From the NCBI GenBank assembly GCA_016195025.1, contig JACQAL010000043.1, positions 1 through 64,000 of the forward strand: a stretch of 64,000 nt of DNA, written 5' to 3'. How positions within the stretch are numbered: position 1 is the stretch's first letter; each line of letters opens with the position of its first letter. The notes beneath the pieces were generated by a model, which was given only the letters and a program-made list of their open reading frames with translations, had not been told where the DNA came from and did no database searches. The position numbers and the translations under genes were made by a program. Positions 25,125 through 35,100 of this stretch are shown here, piece by piece. This DNA comes from Bacteroidota bacterium (GTDB lineage Bacteria > Bacteroidota > Bacteroidia > Palsa-948).

Positions 25125-26720
25125 ATGAGAAAAAATATTTTCCTATTTATATTTGCTAATGTATGTTGTTGCGGCTTTTCGCAATCACCCGATATAAATG
25201 CAATGAGATTTGCAAAAGTTATTACTTCAGAAGACGCACGCAAACATCTCTCGGTTCTTGCTTCAGATGAATACGAAGGGCGTGAAACCGGAAAAGAAGG
25301 ACAGAAGAAAGCCGCAAAATATATTTCTGAATATTTTAAATCCATTGGATTAAAACCGGCAACCGATAAAACATATCTTCAAAAATTTCCGCTCACTCAA
25401 AGCACACCCGAAAGTGCGGACATGGAAGTGAGCGGGAAAAAATATGAAAACTATAAGGACTTCTATGTTTTCCCTAATGGAAAAAATTTGAACCTTGAAG
25501 CAAAAGAAATTTTATTTCTCGGCTATGGAATTTCAGATAAGAAATATGATGACTATAAAAATGCAGATGTAAAAGATAAAATCCTTCTGGTGCTTGGCGG
25601 TGAGCCGCTGAATAATGATTCCACTTCATTCATCACAGCCACAAAAGAGTTGTCGGATTGGACTACTGATTTCCGAAAAAAATCCCGGTTTGCAAAAGAA
25701 AAAGGTGCAGGTGCATTAATTGTCATCAATATGAATTTTGATGCCAACATTCAGTTCCTGAAAAATTATCTGGAGTCACCTGTGCTGAAACTGGAAAATG
25801 CGGAAGAAAAAAAAGAAGACAAATCAAGATATGGAAAAAAAATTCCACAGGCGGGCATTTCCATAAAAACCGCCAATGAAATTCTTGCAGAGAAAAAAAT
25901 AAATGTGGACAAAATAAAAAAGAAAATACAAAAGAAACACAAAGCCGTTTCGTTCAAAATAAAAACTCCGATAGTGATTGAAATGAAAAATAAAGAGGAA
26001 GCAATAAGTTCTGAAAATATTTTAGGAATGATTAATGGAAGTGAATTCCCCGATGAAGTTATTTTCATTACTGCGCATTATGACCACCTTGGCGTAAAAG
26101 ATGGAAAAGTTTATAACGGTGCAGATGATGACGGCTCGGGCACAACAGGTGTTCTTGAAATTGCAAACGCTTTTGAGAACGCAAAAGATGCCGGCTTTGT
26201 TCCTAAGCGCTCAATTGTTTTCATGACAGTTGCCGGGGAAGAAAAGGGACTGCTTGGCTCTTCGTATTATACCGATCATCCAGTTTTCCCTATAGCAAGT
26301 ACTGTTTGTGATTTGAATATTGACATGATTGGAAGAGGGGATGAAGAACATAAAAGTGATTCGAACTTTGTTTACATCATCGGTTCGGATAAAATCAGCA
26401 CTGAGTTGCATAAAATAAATGAGAGTGCAAATTCAACTTACACCAAATTAAACCTCGATTATAAATACAACGACCCGAATGACCCGCAGCGCTTTTATTA
26501 TAGATCCGATCATTACAACTTCGCGGAGAAAGGCGTGCCGATAATTTTTTATTTCAACGGAGTGCATGAAGATTATCACCAGGAAACCGATGAGGTGCAA
26601 AAAATAAATTTCCCGCTTCTTGCCAAACGCGCACAACTGGTTTTTTATACAGCGTGGGAAATAGCGAATAGAAAAGAAAGAATTAAATCAGATGTTATTC
26701 AGGGAGAAGAAAAAAAATAA
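25125..26720 (+). CDS. Secreted M28 family zinc aminopeptidase
   Basis: 531 residues. The signal peptide ends near CCCGFSQ. A protease-associated insert (about 115-280) precedes the catalytic core. Zinc ligands and catalytic residues can be followed: His318 in AHYDHLG, the Asp of GADDDGSGT (about 334-336), Glu372/Glu373 in GEEKGLLG, Asp400 in DMIGRGD and a late His in SDHYNFAEKG. M28 enzymes release N-terminal amino acids from peptides outside the cytoplasm. Its stop codon directly abuts the stop of the convergent LysE gene, with no room for a separate terminator. Confidence 0.93.
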   Translation: MRKNIFLFIFANVCCCGFSQSPDINAMRFAKVITSEDARKHLSVLASDEYEGRETGKEGQKKAAKYISEYFKSIGLKPATDKTYLQKFPLTQSTPESADMEVSGKKYENYKDFYVFPNGKNLNLEAKEILFLGYGISDKKYDDYKNADVKDKILLVLGGEPLNNDSTSFITATKELSDWTTDFRKKSRFAKEKGAGALIVINMNFDANIQFLKNYLESPVLKLENAEEKKEDKSRYGKKIPQAGISIKTANEILAEKKINVDKIKKKIQKKHKAVSFKIKTPIVIEMKNKEEAISSENILGMINGSEFPDEVIFITAHYDHLGVKDGKVYNGADDDGSGTTGVLEIANAFENAKDAGFVPKRSIVFMTVAGEEKGLLGSSYYTDHPVFPIASTVCDLNIDMIGRGDEEHKSDSNFVYIIGSDKISTELHKINESANSTYTKLNLDYKYNDPNDPQRFYYRSDHYNFAEKGVPIIFYFNGVHEDYHQETDEVQKINFPLLAKRAQLVFYTAWEIANRKERIKSDVIQGEEKK

Positions 26721-27380
26721 TTAAAGAAACGTTTTAACCACTTTCCAGATTAATGTTACACCGCTGATTATCAAAATCACTCCGGCAATCCGGTTTATCC
26801 AGTGAAGAATATTCGGATTCAGAACGCTGGTAATTTTATGCGCGCCCATTGATTTCAGAATATCGGTGAAGAGAACGGTGAAAAGCGTTGCAGAAAAAAC
26901 TGCCGCCACGTGCATATGCGAAAATTCATAGCGCGTGCTTTCCACGCTCACCACGCCAATCCAGAAAAGAATTACAAACGGATTAATCAAATTGATTCCA
27001 AAACCTTTCAGCGCAACAAGAATTAAATTCACATGATTATTTGAAGAAATTATTTTCGTGACAGCTGCGCCATTCTCCAAATCAAGCGGATGCTTTTGAA
27101 AAATGTTGAAGATGCCGAACATGATAAGAATGGTTCCTCCGATAATTCCAATCACAAAATTATTTTTCGGGTCACTGAAAATTCGCAGCGCACCGAGGTA
27201 GGAAAGCAGAATGAGCGTGGTGTCGCTGAAAAAAACTCCGATGGCGAAAGCAATTCCTGATTTATAGCCGTTGCGAATGCTTGTTTGCAGCAGCGCGAAA
27301 AATGCAGGACCTGTGAGAATGGCAAGCGTAATTCCCAATCCTATTCCTTCTGCAATGGCGCGGGCGAATGAAGCAAACAT
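26721..27380 (-). CDS. LysE family exporter
   Basis: 219 residues with six predicted membrane helices. The family's N-terminal GITLAILTGPAFFALLQTSIRNGYKSG is clear, as is the mid-protein NPFVILFWIGV. Members export amino acids or related small molecules across the inner membrane. It follows the GH3 gene by 8 bases on the same strand, so they form one operon. The substrate is unknown; a GH3-conjugated amino acid is conceivable only from context. Confidence 0.9.
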   Translation of the reverse strand: MFASFARAIAEGIGLGITLAILTGPAFFALLQTSIRNGYKSGIAFAIGVFFSDTTLILLSYLGALRIFSDPKNNFVIGIIGGTILIMFGIFNIFQKHPLDLENGAAVTKIISSNNHVNLILVALKGFGINLINPFVILFWIGVVSVESTRYEFSHMHVAAVFSATLFTVLFTDILKSMGAHKITSVLNPNILHWINRIAGVILIISGVTLIWKVVKTFL

Positions 27381-27388
27381 TACATAAA

Positions 27389-28927
27389 TTAATTTTTAAC
27401 CGCTTGTTTTTGTTTTAGAAATTCTTCCCACTCTGCAAGGTGCTTGTTTTTCATCACGCGCGGAAATTTATTTTGCGCGCCCATTTTTCCTTTTTGTTCC
27501 ATCCATTCATAAAAAAGAGAAGAAGGAAGAATTTCTACTATGACATCTTTGAGTGCGGCAATCCGCTCCACGCGGTAATCATCGTTCAGATTTTTTAAAT
27601 GCTCGTCTAATTTTTCTTTAAGCGCTTTTGCATTTACAGAATCATCTGTGCCTATGAACCATTTATGCGCAAAGAGAGAGCCGTAAGGAATTCCGGTTAC
27701 GGTGAATTCTTTGATTTCAATATTCAATTCTCCGGCTGCAAGTTCAATGGCGCGGTTCATATTATCCTGCGAAAGATGTTCTCCGCATAAACTCAGAAAA
27801 TGTTTTGTTCTTCCCGTAATAATTATTTCCTGATTCTTCAGCGAAGTAAATTTTATTGTATCGCCAATCAAATATCTCCACGCGCCCGAGCATGTGGACA
27901 TCAGCAAAGCATATTCTGTTCCTTCTTCAACTTCTCCTATGGAAAATGTTTCAGGATTGTCTTTCAGGTTTCCATCTGCGCCAAAATTAGTTGAGGTGAA
28001 CGGAACGAACTCGAAAAAAATTCCGTTGTCGAGCACCATCCGCATGCCTTCGCTTTCCGGATTATCACAGTATGCCATGAATCCTTCGCTCGCAAGATAC
28101 GTTTCCATGAAAATGAGCGGGCGTGCTGTGAGTTTTTCAAAACCTTTTTTGTATGGCGCAAGCGAAACTCCACCATGAACATAAATATTCAGGTTCGGCC
28201 AGATATCGTGAATGGTTTGCACATTGTAGTGCGCAATGATTCTTTCAAAAAGAATTGTCACCCACGCAGGCACTCCGCAAATGGTAGACAAATCCCACTG
28301 CTTCGCAGTAAGAATAATTTCTTCGAGTTTTGCATTCCAGTCGCGCTCGCGCGAAATTCTTCTGCCGGGTTTGTAAAAATGTTGAAACCAGAATGGAATA
28401 TTGCTCGCAGTAATTCCGCTGAGGTCGCCTTCGAAATAAGTTCCATTGTAATTAAGATGGGTGCTTCCGCCCAGCATAAGGATTCCGCGCTCGAAATGTT
28501 CTTTCGGAAGATTGTAATGCGACTGCGCCAGGATTTGTTTTACGCTCGCCCTGCGGATGGCGCGAATCATGTCTTTTGTAACAGGAATTTGTTTGCTCGA
28601 TGCTTCCGAAGTTCCCGAACTCAGCGCGAAATATTTTACTTTTCCCGGCCAGCAAATAAATGGTTCACCATTGAGTGAACGATACCACCATCTTCGGAAA
28701 ATTTTATTGTAATCGTGCGTGGGAACTGCTGATTGAAATACTTTCATCACATCTTTTTCATTCAGGACTTTTGAAAAGTTGTATTGCTCTCCGAATGCGG
28801 TATACTCTGCGCGGGAGAGAAGTTTTCTCAGCGTGCGCGCCTGAGTTTTCGCAGCGTTCTTCGGAAGTCGCGGAATGGATTTGCGCAAATCAATTGCCTG
28901 CTTGATTATATTTCCGAGCAATGCCAT
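27389..28927 (-). CDS. GH3 family acyl-adenylating/amido synthetase
   Basis: 512 residues matching bacterial GH3 proteins, relatives of the plant auxin- and jasmonate-conjugating enzymes. The ATP loop YFALSSGTSEASSKQIPVT lies at about 99-117. VHGGVSLAPYKKGFE, TYLASEGFMAY and the YRLE-like WRYLIGDTIKF motif follow in family order, and a C-terminal lid (FTVTGIPYGSLFAHKW) completes it. The enzyme should adenylate a carboxylic acid and join it to an amine. The substrate in Bacteroidota is unknown. It is upstream of and cotranscribed with the LysE exporter. Confidence 0.92.
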   Translation of the reverse strand: MALLGNIIKQAIDLRKSIPRLPKNAAKTQARTLRKLLSRAEYTAFGEQYNFSKVLNEKDVMKVFQSAVPTHDYNKIFRRWWYRSLNGEPFICWPGKVKYFALSSGTSEASSKQIPVTKDMIRAIRRASVKQILAQSHYNLPKEHFERGILMLGGSTHLNYNGTYFEGDLSGITASNIPFWFQHFYKPGRRISRERDWNAKLEEIILTAKQWDLSTICGVPAWVTILFERIIAHYNVQTIHDIWPNLNIYVHGGVSLAPYKKGFEKLTARPLIFMETYLASEGFMAYCDNPESEGMRMVLDNGIFFEFVPFTSTNFGADGNLKDNPETFSIGEVEEGTEYALLMSTCSGAWRYLIGDTIKFTSLKNQEIIITGRTKHFLSLCGEHLSQDNMNRAIELAAGELNIEIKEFTVTGIPYGSLFAHKWFIGTDDSVNAKALKEKLDEHLKNLNDDYRVERIAALKDVIVEILPSSLFYEWMEQKGKMGAQNKFPRVMKNKHLAEWEEFLKQKQAVKN

Positions 28928-28939
28928 GGTTGCTAATTA

Positions 28940-29035
28940 CAAATCTTCTGCGAATATTACGAATAACAAATATAACGAATGCAAACAATACATAGGCATT
29001 CGTAATATTTGTATTAATTCGTTATTGGTAACCGA
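28940..29035. repeat. A/T-rich TTCGTTAT/ATAACGAA inverted repeat
   Basis: AAATATAACGAATG and CATTCGTAATATTT form imperfect arms around a 17-base centre, with further ACGAATAAC and GTTATTGG variants outside. The 114-base gap between the lipoprotein gene and GH3 is filled by it. It belongs to the same TTCGTA-style family as 2519-2558. Confidence 0.55.
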
Positions 29036-29041
29036 AAAAAG

Positions 29042-29893
29042 TTAATGAGAAATAATTTTACTGCGCACCAGCGAAACTTTCTGATTCAGCGAAGCCATTT
29101 CCGATTCATTGATATCCGATTTATCAGAAAGATGGTCGTAAACATTTTTAATATCTTTCAGATCAATTACAAGATTTACATAGGCGATTTCCTCTTTGAA
29201 CTGTTCGAGCAAACCAATAATCATGTCGAGATGATTTTTTTGTTCCCAGATTTTTTTGTAAAGATTTTTTGTCTTGTCGTTTTTCGGAGCGGAGCCGAGC
29301 GTCTTTAGGGTTGCAAATAATCCTTCAATCCACCCTCCGGTTACTACCAACGAAGCAAGCCCGATGCGCTCATTTGATTTTAATGTTTTGTCAACTTCGC
29401 TGTAAGAATTAAAAACAATTTTTTCCAAACTGTCTTTATTCGTCCCGTACTTTTTATAAGTGGCAAGTGCAGTTTGGTCAAAGGCAAGCGGAATACCCAA
29501 ATCATCGGCAAGTTTTTTTGCACACTTCAGGTAATTTCCCATCTCATCAAATTTTTCATACGTAATACTGTATGCCAAATCGCCTCCGTAAATTCCAAGG
29601 TTCAATGCTTTTTGCGTGCTGGAATAATAATAAGGAAGATTGGAAGTTGAATTCACCGCATCGGAAGTATAACTTAATTGTGCGTCTGCATGCATGCGAA
29701 GAATATCGAACGGGATCGGAACGTTGCTGATAAGTTTGTCATATTTAAACTGCGTGAGCGCATCCACATTAGCAGAATCTTTTTTGGAAATTACAACCGA
29801 AGTAGTATCGGTACTTTGTTCATTGCTTCCGCACGATACGAGAAGGAACAAAACAATTCCAAAAAGAATGAACGAAAAAAATCTGTTCAGCAT
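29042..29893 (-). CDS. Putative lipoprotein of unknown function
   Basis: 283 residues. The chosen ATG gives a lipoprotein signal, MLNRFFSFILFGIVLFLLVSC, with the lipobox Cys at about 21. The mature part is helical and hydrophilic, without motifs I recognise; a ground-level SYTSDAVNSTSNLP and YGGDLAYSITYEKFDE are its most distinctive segments. The open frame extends to 29935, but a consensus promoter lies at 29914-29944, which excludes that start. It is likely anchored in a membrane facing the periplasm. Confidence 0.8.
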   Translation of the reverse strand: MLNRFFSFILFGIVLFLLVSCGSNEQSTDTTSVVISKKDSANVDALTQFKYDKLISNVPIPFDILRMHADAQLSYTSDAVNSTSNLPYYYSSTQKALNLGIYGGDLAYSITYEKFDEMGNYLKCAKKLADDLGIPLAFDQTALATYKKYGTNKDSLEKIVFNSYSEVDKTLKSNERIGLASLVVTGGWIEGLFATLKTLGSAPKNDKTKNLYKKIWEQKNHLDMIIGLLEQFKEEIAYVNLVIDLKDIKNVYDHLSDKSDINESEMASLNQKVSLVRSKIISH

Positions 29894-29913
29894 GCGAGTG
29901 TTATTAGATAAAG

Positions 29914-29944
29914 CAAAACTAAATATAAAATGCAATTGGGCAAA
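29914..29944 (-). promoter_or_regulatory. Consensus Bacteroidota promoter (TTTG-N19-TAGTTTTG)
   Basis: Minus strand: TTTG at 29944-29941, exactly 19 bases, then TAGTTTTG at 29921-29914. The lipoprotein ATG is 20 bases downstream. Confidence 0.8.
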
Positions 29945-29988
29945 ATGCCTGAAATATTTTTAGGCACAAAGCCATGTTGAAAAGAAAG

Positions 29989-31098
29989 TCAGAGATAACC
30001 GAACTTCTGATTCTTCTTAATGCTGCGGAGTGTTTCGTAAATAAGTTTGATTACGCTCTCCACATCATTTTTGTGAACCGATTCAACGGTGGTGTGCATA
30101 TAGCGCAGCGGAAGAGAAATCAGTGCCGAAGCAATTCCGCTTCCCGAATAAGCAAAGGCATCCGTATCAGTTCCGGTGGAACGCGAAACGGCTTCGCGCT
30201 GGAAAAGAATTTTATTTCTGCGCGCGGTGGAAATTATTTGACCAAGCAGATTGTTGTGAACTGCCGGACCAACCGTAAGCGCAGGGCCTTTTCCGCAGGC
30301 AATATCTCCCTGCTGGACTTTGTTCATCATGGGAGTTTGCGTGTCGTGTGTAACATCGGTGATGATTGCCGCGGCAGGTTTAATATTATTCGCAATCATT
30401 TTCGCTCCGTTCAATCCAACTTCTTCCTGAACAGAATTCACAATGTATAATCCAAACGGAAGTTTGATTTTATTTTCTTTGAACAATCTTGCCACCTGCG
30501 AAATCATAAACCCGCCCATGCGGTTATCGAGCGCGCGTCCCACGTAAAAATTATTGTTGAGCACCATGAATTCATCGGGATAAGTAACTACACAGCCCAC
30601 GTGCACGCCAAGTTTTTCCACTTCTTTATCGCTCTTGCAGCCGCAATCCAGAAAAAGATTTTTCACCGAAGGATTTTCTTCCTTGCCCGGCTCGCGCACA
30701 TGAATGGCGGGCCAGCCGAAAACTGCTTTTACAATTCCTTTTTCGGTGTGAATGTTCACGCGCTTGCTCGGGGCAATCTGGTGGTCGCTGCCGCCATTGC
30801 GCCTCAAATAAATGAAACCGTCTTTGGTAATGTAATGCACGAACCAGGAAATTTCATCCGCGTGCGCTTCAATCACAATTTTATATTCTTCTTTCGGATT
30901 TATGATTCCCACAGCCGTGCCGTAGGTATCTACAAAAAAATCATCGGTGAGCGGTTTCATATATTCAATCCACAACTGCTGTCCGGCTTTTTCTCCATGC
31001 GGCAATTTACATTCGAATCCGGTGGGGGAGGGAATGTTAATGTAGTTCTTCAGGAACTCTACTGCCTGAGGCGTAACAATGTTGTTTGATTTTGCCAT
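29989..31098 (-). CDS. M42 family metallopeptidase (dinuclear aminopeptidase)
   Basis: 369 residues. The dinuclear metal site is readable: His79 and Asp81 in EAHADEIS, bridging Asp191 in ALDNRMGG, the catalytic Glu225/Glu226 in VQEEVGLNGA, Asp248 in ITDVTHD, and a late His in YMHTTVES. These cytoplasmic enzymes, often large tetrahedral assemblies, remove N-terminal residues from peptides. A TATCTTCG sequence 20 bases upstream may be its -7 element, matching the one before typA. Confidence 0.94.
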   Translation of the reverse strand: MAKSNNIVTPQAVEFLKNYINIPSPTGFECKLPHGEKAGQQLWIEYMKPLTDDFFVDTYGTAVGIINPKEEYKIVIEAHADEISWFVHYITKDGFIYLRRNGGSDHQIAPSKRVNIHTEKGIVKAVFGWPAIHVREPGKEENPSVKNLFLDCGCKSDKEVEKLGVHVGCVVTYPDEFMVLNNNFYVGRALDNRMGGFMISQVARLFKENKIKLPFGLYIVNSVQEEVGLNGAKMIANNIKPAAAIITDVTHDTQTPMMNKVQQGDIACGKGPALTVGPAVHNNLLGQIISTARRNKILFQREAVSRSTGTDTDAFAYSGSGIASALISLPLRYMHTTVESVHKNDVESVIKLIYETLRSIKKNQKFGYL

Positions 31099-31333
31099 AA
31101 AAAAAATTTATTGAGGCGCGAAGATAGAGGAAAAAATTTGGAGGAATAAAAAAAATTTCTTCTCTGCTTAAGCGGCATTTGCAATTTTGTTTGCTTCCTT
31201 TCAAATGAGAGTTGTCAGGAAAAAGAATCATGCCGCCATGTTTATTTTTTTTATTCCATGGGAAAAAGAAAATTATTTTGCTCAACTTGGGAATTTTATT
31301 TCGTATGAGTAAATGATTTTACGCTCAATAGTT

Positions 31334-31341
31334 TATTTTTG
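31334..31341 (+). promoter_or_regulatory. -7 element for the GT2 gene
   Basis: TATTTTTG matches TAnnTTTG, 17 bases before the ATG at 31359. Confidence 0.45.
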
Positions 31342-31358
31342 CGCATCCTTCTTGCGCA

Positions 31359-32063
31359 ATGAAACTATCTGTAATTATTCCCGCTTATAATGAGGAGAAA
31401 ACCATTCCTCTCATCCTCGATAAAGTTCTTGCGGTAAAATTAATTTCAGAAATTCAAAAAGAAGTGGTTATTGTAAATGATTGCTCAACCGACAGCACAA
31501 AAAACGTAATCGAAAAATATATTTCTTCTCATCCCGAACAGAAATTTATTTTTCATTCGCAGGAAAAAAACCAGGGCAAAGGCGCAGCCATTCACAAAGG
31601 AATTGAACTTGCTGCCGGAGATTTCATCCTCATTCAGGATGCGGATTTGGAATATAATCCCGAAGAGTATAATATTTTGCTGAAGCCGATTCTTGATGGA
31701 TTTGCCGATGTGGTGTATGGTTCACGCTTTATGGGCGGCAAGCCGCACCGCATTTTATTTTACTGGCATTCCATCGGAAATAAATTTCTCACTGCGCTTT
31801 CCAATATGTTCACCAACCTGAACTTAACGGATATGGAAACCGGCTATAAACTTTTCCGCGCGGGAGTAATCAAAAAAATTAATCTTCAGGAAAAAAGATT
31901 TGGATTTGAGCCGGAAGTGACTGCAAAAATTTCCCGCCTGCCGGATATCCGAATTTACGAAGTGGGCATTTCCTACTATGGCAGAACCTATGCAGAGGGG
32001 AAAAAAATTAATTGGCGCGATGGGCTGCATGCGCTCTGGTGCATTGTGAAATATAATTTATAG
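31359..32063 (+). CDS. Family 2 glycosyltransferase (DPM1/polyprenyl-phosphate sugar type)
   Basis: 234 residues, all cytoplasmic with no membrane anchor. It opens [14 protein letters not shown], has [11 protein letters not shown] for nucleotide binding and the DxD-type [12 protein letters not shown] (Asp94, Asp96). [11 protein letters not shown] and the METGYKLFR acceptor loop are typical of dolichol/undecaprenyl-phosphate mannosyl- or glucosyltransferases. It probably charges a polyprenyl phosphate with a sugar. It stands alone; the TMTC-like protein could use such a donor, by inference. Confidence 0.9.
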   Translation: MKLSVIIPAYNEEKTIPLILDKVLAVKLISEIQKEVVIVNDCSTDSTKNVIEKYISSHPEQKFIFHSQEKNQGKGAAIHKGIELAAGDFILIQDADLEYNPEEYNILLKPILDGFADVVYGSRFMGGKPHRILFYWHSIGNKFLTALSNMFTNLNLTDMETGYKLFRAGVIKKINLQEKRFGFEPEVTAKISRLPDIRIYEVGISYYGRTYAEGKKINWRDGLHALWCIVKYNL

Positions 32064-32102
32064 AAACAGGATTGTTTTGCAAAAAATTTCTGTAGAAAAA
32101 AT

Positions 32103-35100
32103 CTACACTCTCACGCCTATTACCAGTATGTCGTCAATCTGCTCAAGCGTTCCTTTCCATTCATCCATAGTTTTTTTCAGAATGTCGTGCTGTTCGTTCA
32201 TAGATTTATTCTGCATGGAAAGAAGCAGTTGCTTGAACTGCGAGTACTTGAATTTTTTTCCTTTCGGTCCGCCAAACTGGTCGGCATAGCCGTCTGTAAA
32301 AATATAAAACGTATCTCCCTTCTGAAGTTCCAGAGAATTGTTTTTGAAATCTCCCGTGCGGTCGCTGATGGCTACGGGCATCGGGTCGGGGTCAATTTCT
32401 TCCAGCACGGGCGCGCTGCTCTTCCTTATTATATACATGGAATTGTTGGCGCCTGCATATTCCAGTTTCCAGTTTCCGGTCTCTTGTTTCCGGTTTTGTT
32501 GTTCTGATTGTAAACCCGAAACTGCAAACCGTAAACTTATTAGAGCCACATCCATTCCGTCTTTCTGCTCGCCCACTTCTCCTCTTTGTTTCAAGGAACG
32601 GATGATTCCTCTTCGCGCATGGTTCAGAATTTCATTCGGAAAAATATTTCCCTCGTTCACCGCTTCATTCAGCAGCGAAGTGTTTATCATGCTCATGAAT
32701 GCACCGGGAACTCCGTGCCCCGTGCAATCGGCAGCAGCGAGCATATAAGAGCGCACTCCGTTTTTTTCCGCTTCATTGAACCAGTAAAAATCTCCGCTCA
32801 CAATATCGCGCGGCTGAAATAAAATAAATGATTCGGAAAATGCTTTTTTTATTTTTTCCGTATCGGGCAGAATTGCTTCCTGAATTTTTTGCGCGTAGTT
32901 AATGCTGTCGGTAATGTCTTTGTTTTTTTCTTCAATCACCTGCTTTTGTTCTTCCAGCACTTCTTTTTGTTTTACCACTTCGGCAGTGCGCTCAATAACT
33001 TTATCTTCCAGAATTTTTTTCTCACGAATGAGCGCCCGCTCGCGGTATTTCACAAATGAATAAGTCCCGCCCACCAGCAGAATCACATAGGCGATGTAGG
33101 CATAAGTCGTCCTGTACCAGGGCGGAGTAATGGTGAATTTAAAAGTTGCCGGCTCTTCGTTCCACTTTCCATTCGCTCCGGCAGCAATTACCTTGAACGT
33201 ATACGTTCCGGGAGATAATGCCGAAAAGGTAACCGAAGTTTCTTTCCGGTCGGGCGACCATCCGGCATCTGCCCCTTCGAGCAGGTAACGGTATTTTACT
33301 TTTTGCGAATTGCTCAAAGAAATGGCTGCGTAATCAAACGTAAGGTGATTGTCGGAATACGGAAGCACGAGCGATTGCGGAAGGTTGAACCAGGGAACCA
33401 GCGAATCGTTTCCGCGCGCTTTCCAGTCCACATCTTTAAAAAAAAGTTTTACGTTGGTGATGTGCACCAGCGGAGCATTTTGGTTTTGAATTTCGGCAGA
33501 AGGATTGAACTTTGTCAAACCCTTCACCGTTCCAATCCAGATGTTTCCTCCGGCATCGCGGTACATGGCGTTGTCATTGCACTCCACTCCCACAAATCCA
33601 TCGCTCGCATTGTAATTTCTGATGTTGAGAATTTTTCCTTTATCGTCAAACGTGATTTTATCAATTCCCTTATCGGTGCCCACCACCATTTCCTTTACAT
33701 CGCGTCCCGATTTTTTTTCATCGAGAAAAATAATGGCGCGCACGGAATTTGAACTGAGCAAACTGTCATTTGCAATCAACCGGATTTTTTTCTTGTCATC
33801 GGTGAAAACATCAAAGCGGTAAAGCCCCCCGTTGTTGGTTCCTATCCACATATTTCCGAACGGGTCTTCGGCAAGGCATTTTATTTCTTTGTGCATTAAT
33901 CCTTCCGCTTCGTCAAAAGTGGTGATGATGCCTTCTCCGCTGTACTTTGCCAGCCCGCCTCCCGTTCCAAACCAGAGGTTTCCGTTTTTATCCTGCATGA
34001 TGGCGTTCACATCCTTGTTGCTTATTTTCATCGTCTCCATATCCATGGTCACAAATTTTGTTCCGTCAAAGCGGCTGATGCCCGCCTTGCTTCCCGCCCA
34101 TACAATTCCGTTTTTGTCAACGAGAATGCTGTAAACATTGTTATCGAGCAAGCCCTGCGATTCGGAATAATTGCTGAACTTTTTTCCATCGTACTTGGTG
34201 ATTCCCGCATTGGAAACCGCTGCCCAGAGATTTTTGTTATGCCTGGTTTTTCCGGCAGAAACAGAGAGGACAATATTTCCGCTCAATCCCTCTTTCATGG
34301 AATACGATTTGCAAACAAGGGGATTCGATTTTAAATTCATTTCCACCAATCCTCCCCCGCTGGTGCCGAACCACAGCGTGCCGAGCGAATCCATGTCAAT
34401 GCCCTGCACGTTGTTGGCGGGCAAGCCGTCCTTTTCCGAGTAATGAGAAAAAATATCGCCCATGAATTTGCAGAGCCCGCTTCCGCCCGAACCAATCCAG
34501 ATATTTTTTTCTTTGTCTTCAAACACGCAGAGCGTTTGGCTGAACGGCATTCCTTCTTTCTCGGCAAACTTTTCAAAAGAAATTTTAGAGAGCAGCGAAT
34601 CGGACGGAGGAACATTTTTCATCCGCAGCAATCCGTCTTCCACCGAAGCGAACCACATTTCACCGCTGCGTGTTTTTAAAATTTTCCAGATGGCTTTCGC
34701 ATTAAACCCGTTTGATTGATTGAACACAGTGATTTTCCGCGAGAGAAGTTCGAGTTTGAAATTTGACTTTGCGCGTTCGGAAGAAATTTTTGGCGCAAGG
34801 CGGAAAACCCCGCCATCGTACGTTCCGAACCACAGCGCGCCCGCATTATCTTCGGCAATGGAAATAATCTGGTCGCTCGGAATTTCTCTTCCGCCCCGCA
34901 GCTGGTCAACTCTGAAAGTATCTTTTTCAAACGAAATAATATTTATTCCTCCCCACGTTGCCAGCCAGAGATGCCCGTCTTTATCTTTATGAATATCAAA
35001 AACCGAACTGTTGCTGAGCCCTTTGTTATCGCCAATCACTTCCACGCTGAACGAATCTTTCACCGCAGAAATTTTATTCAGCCCGCCATTATCGGTACCC

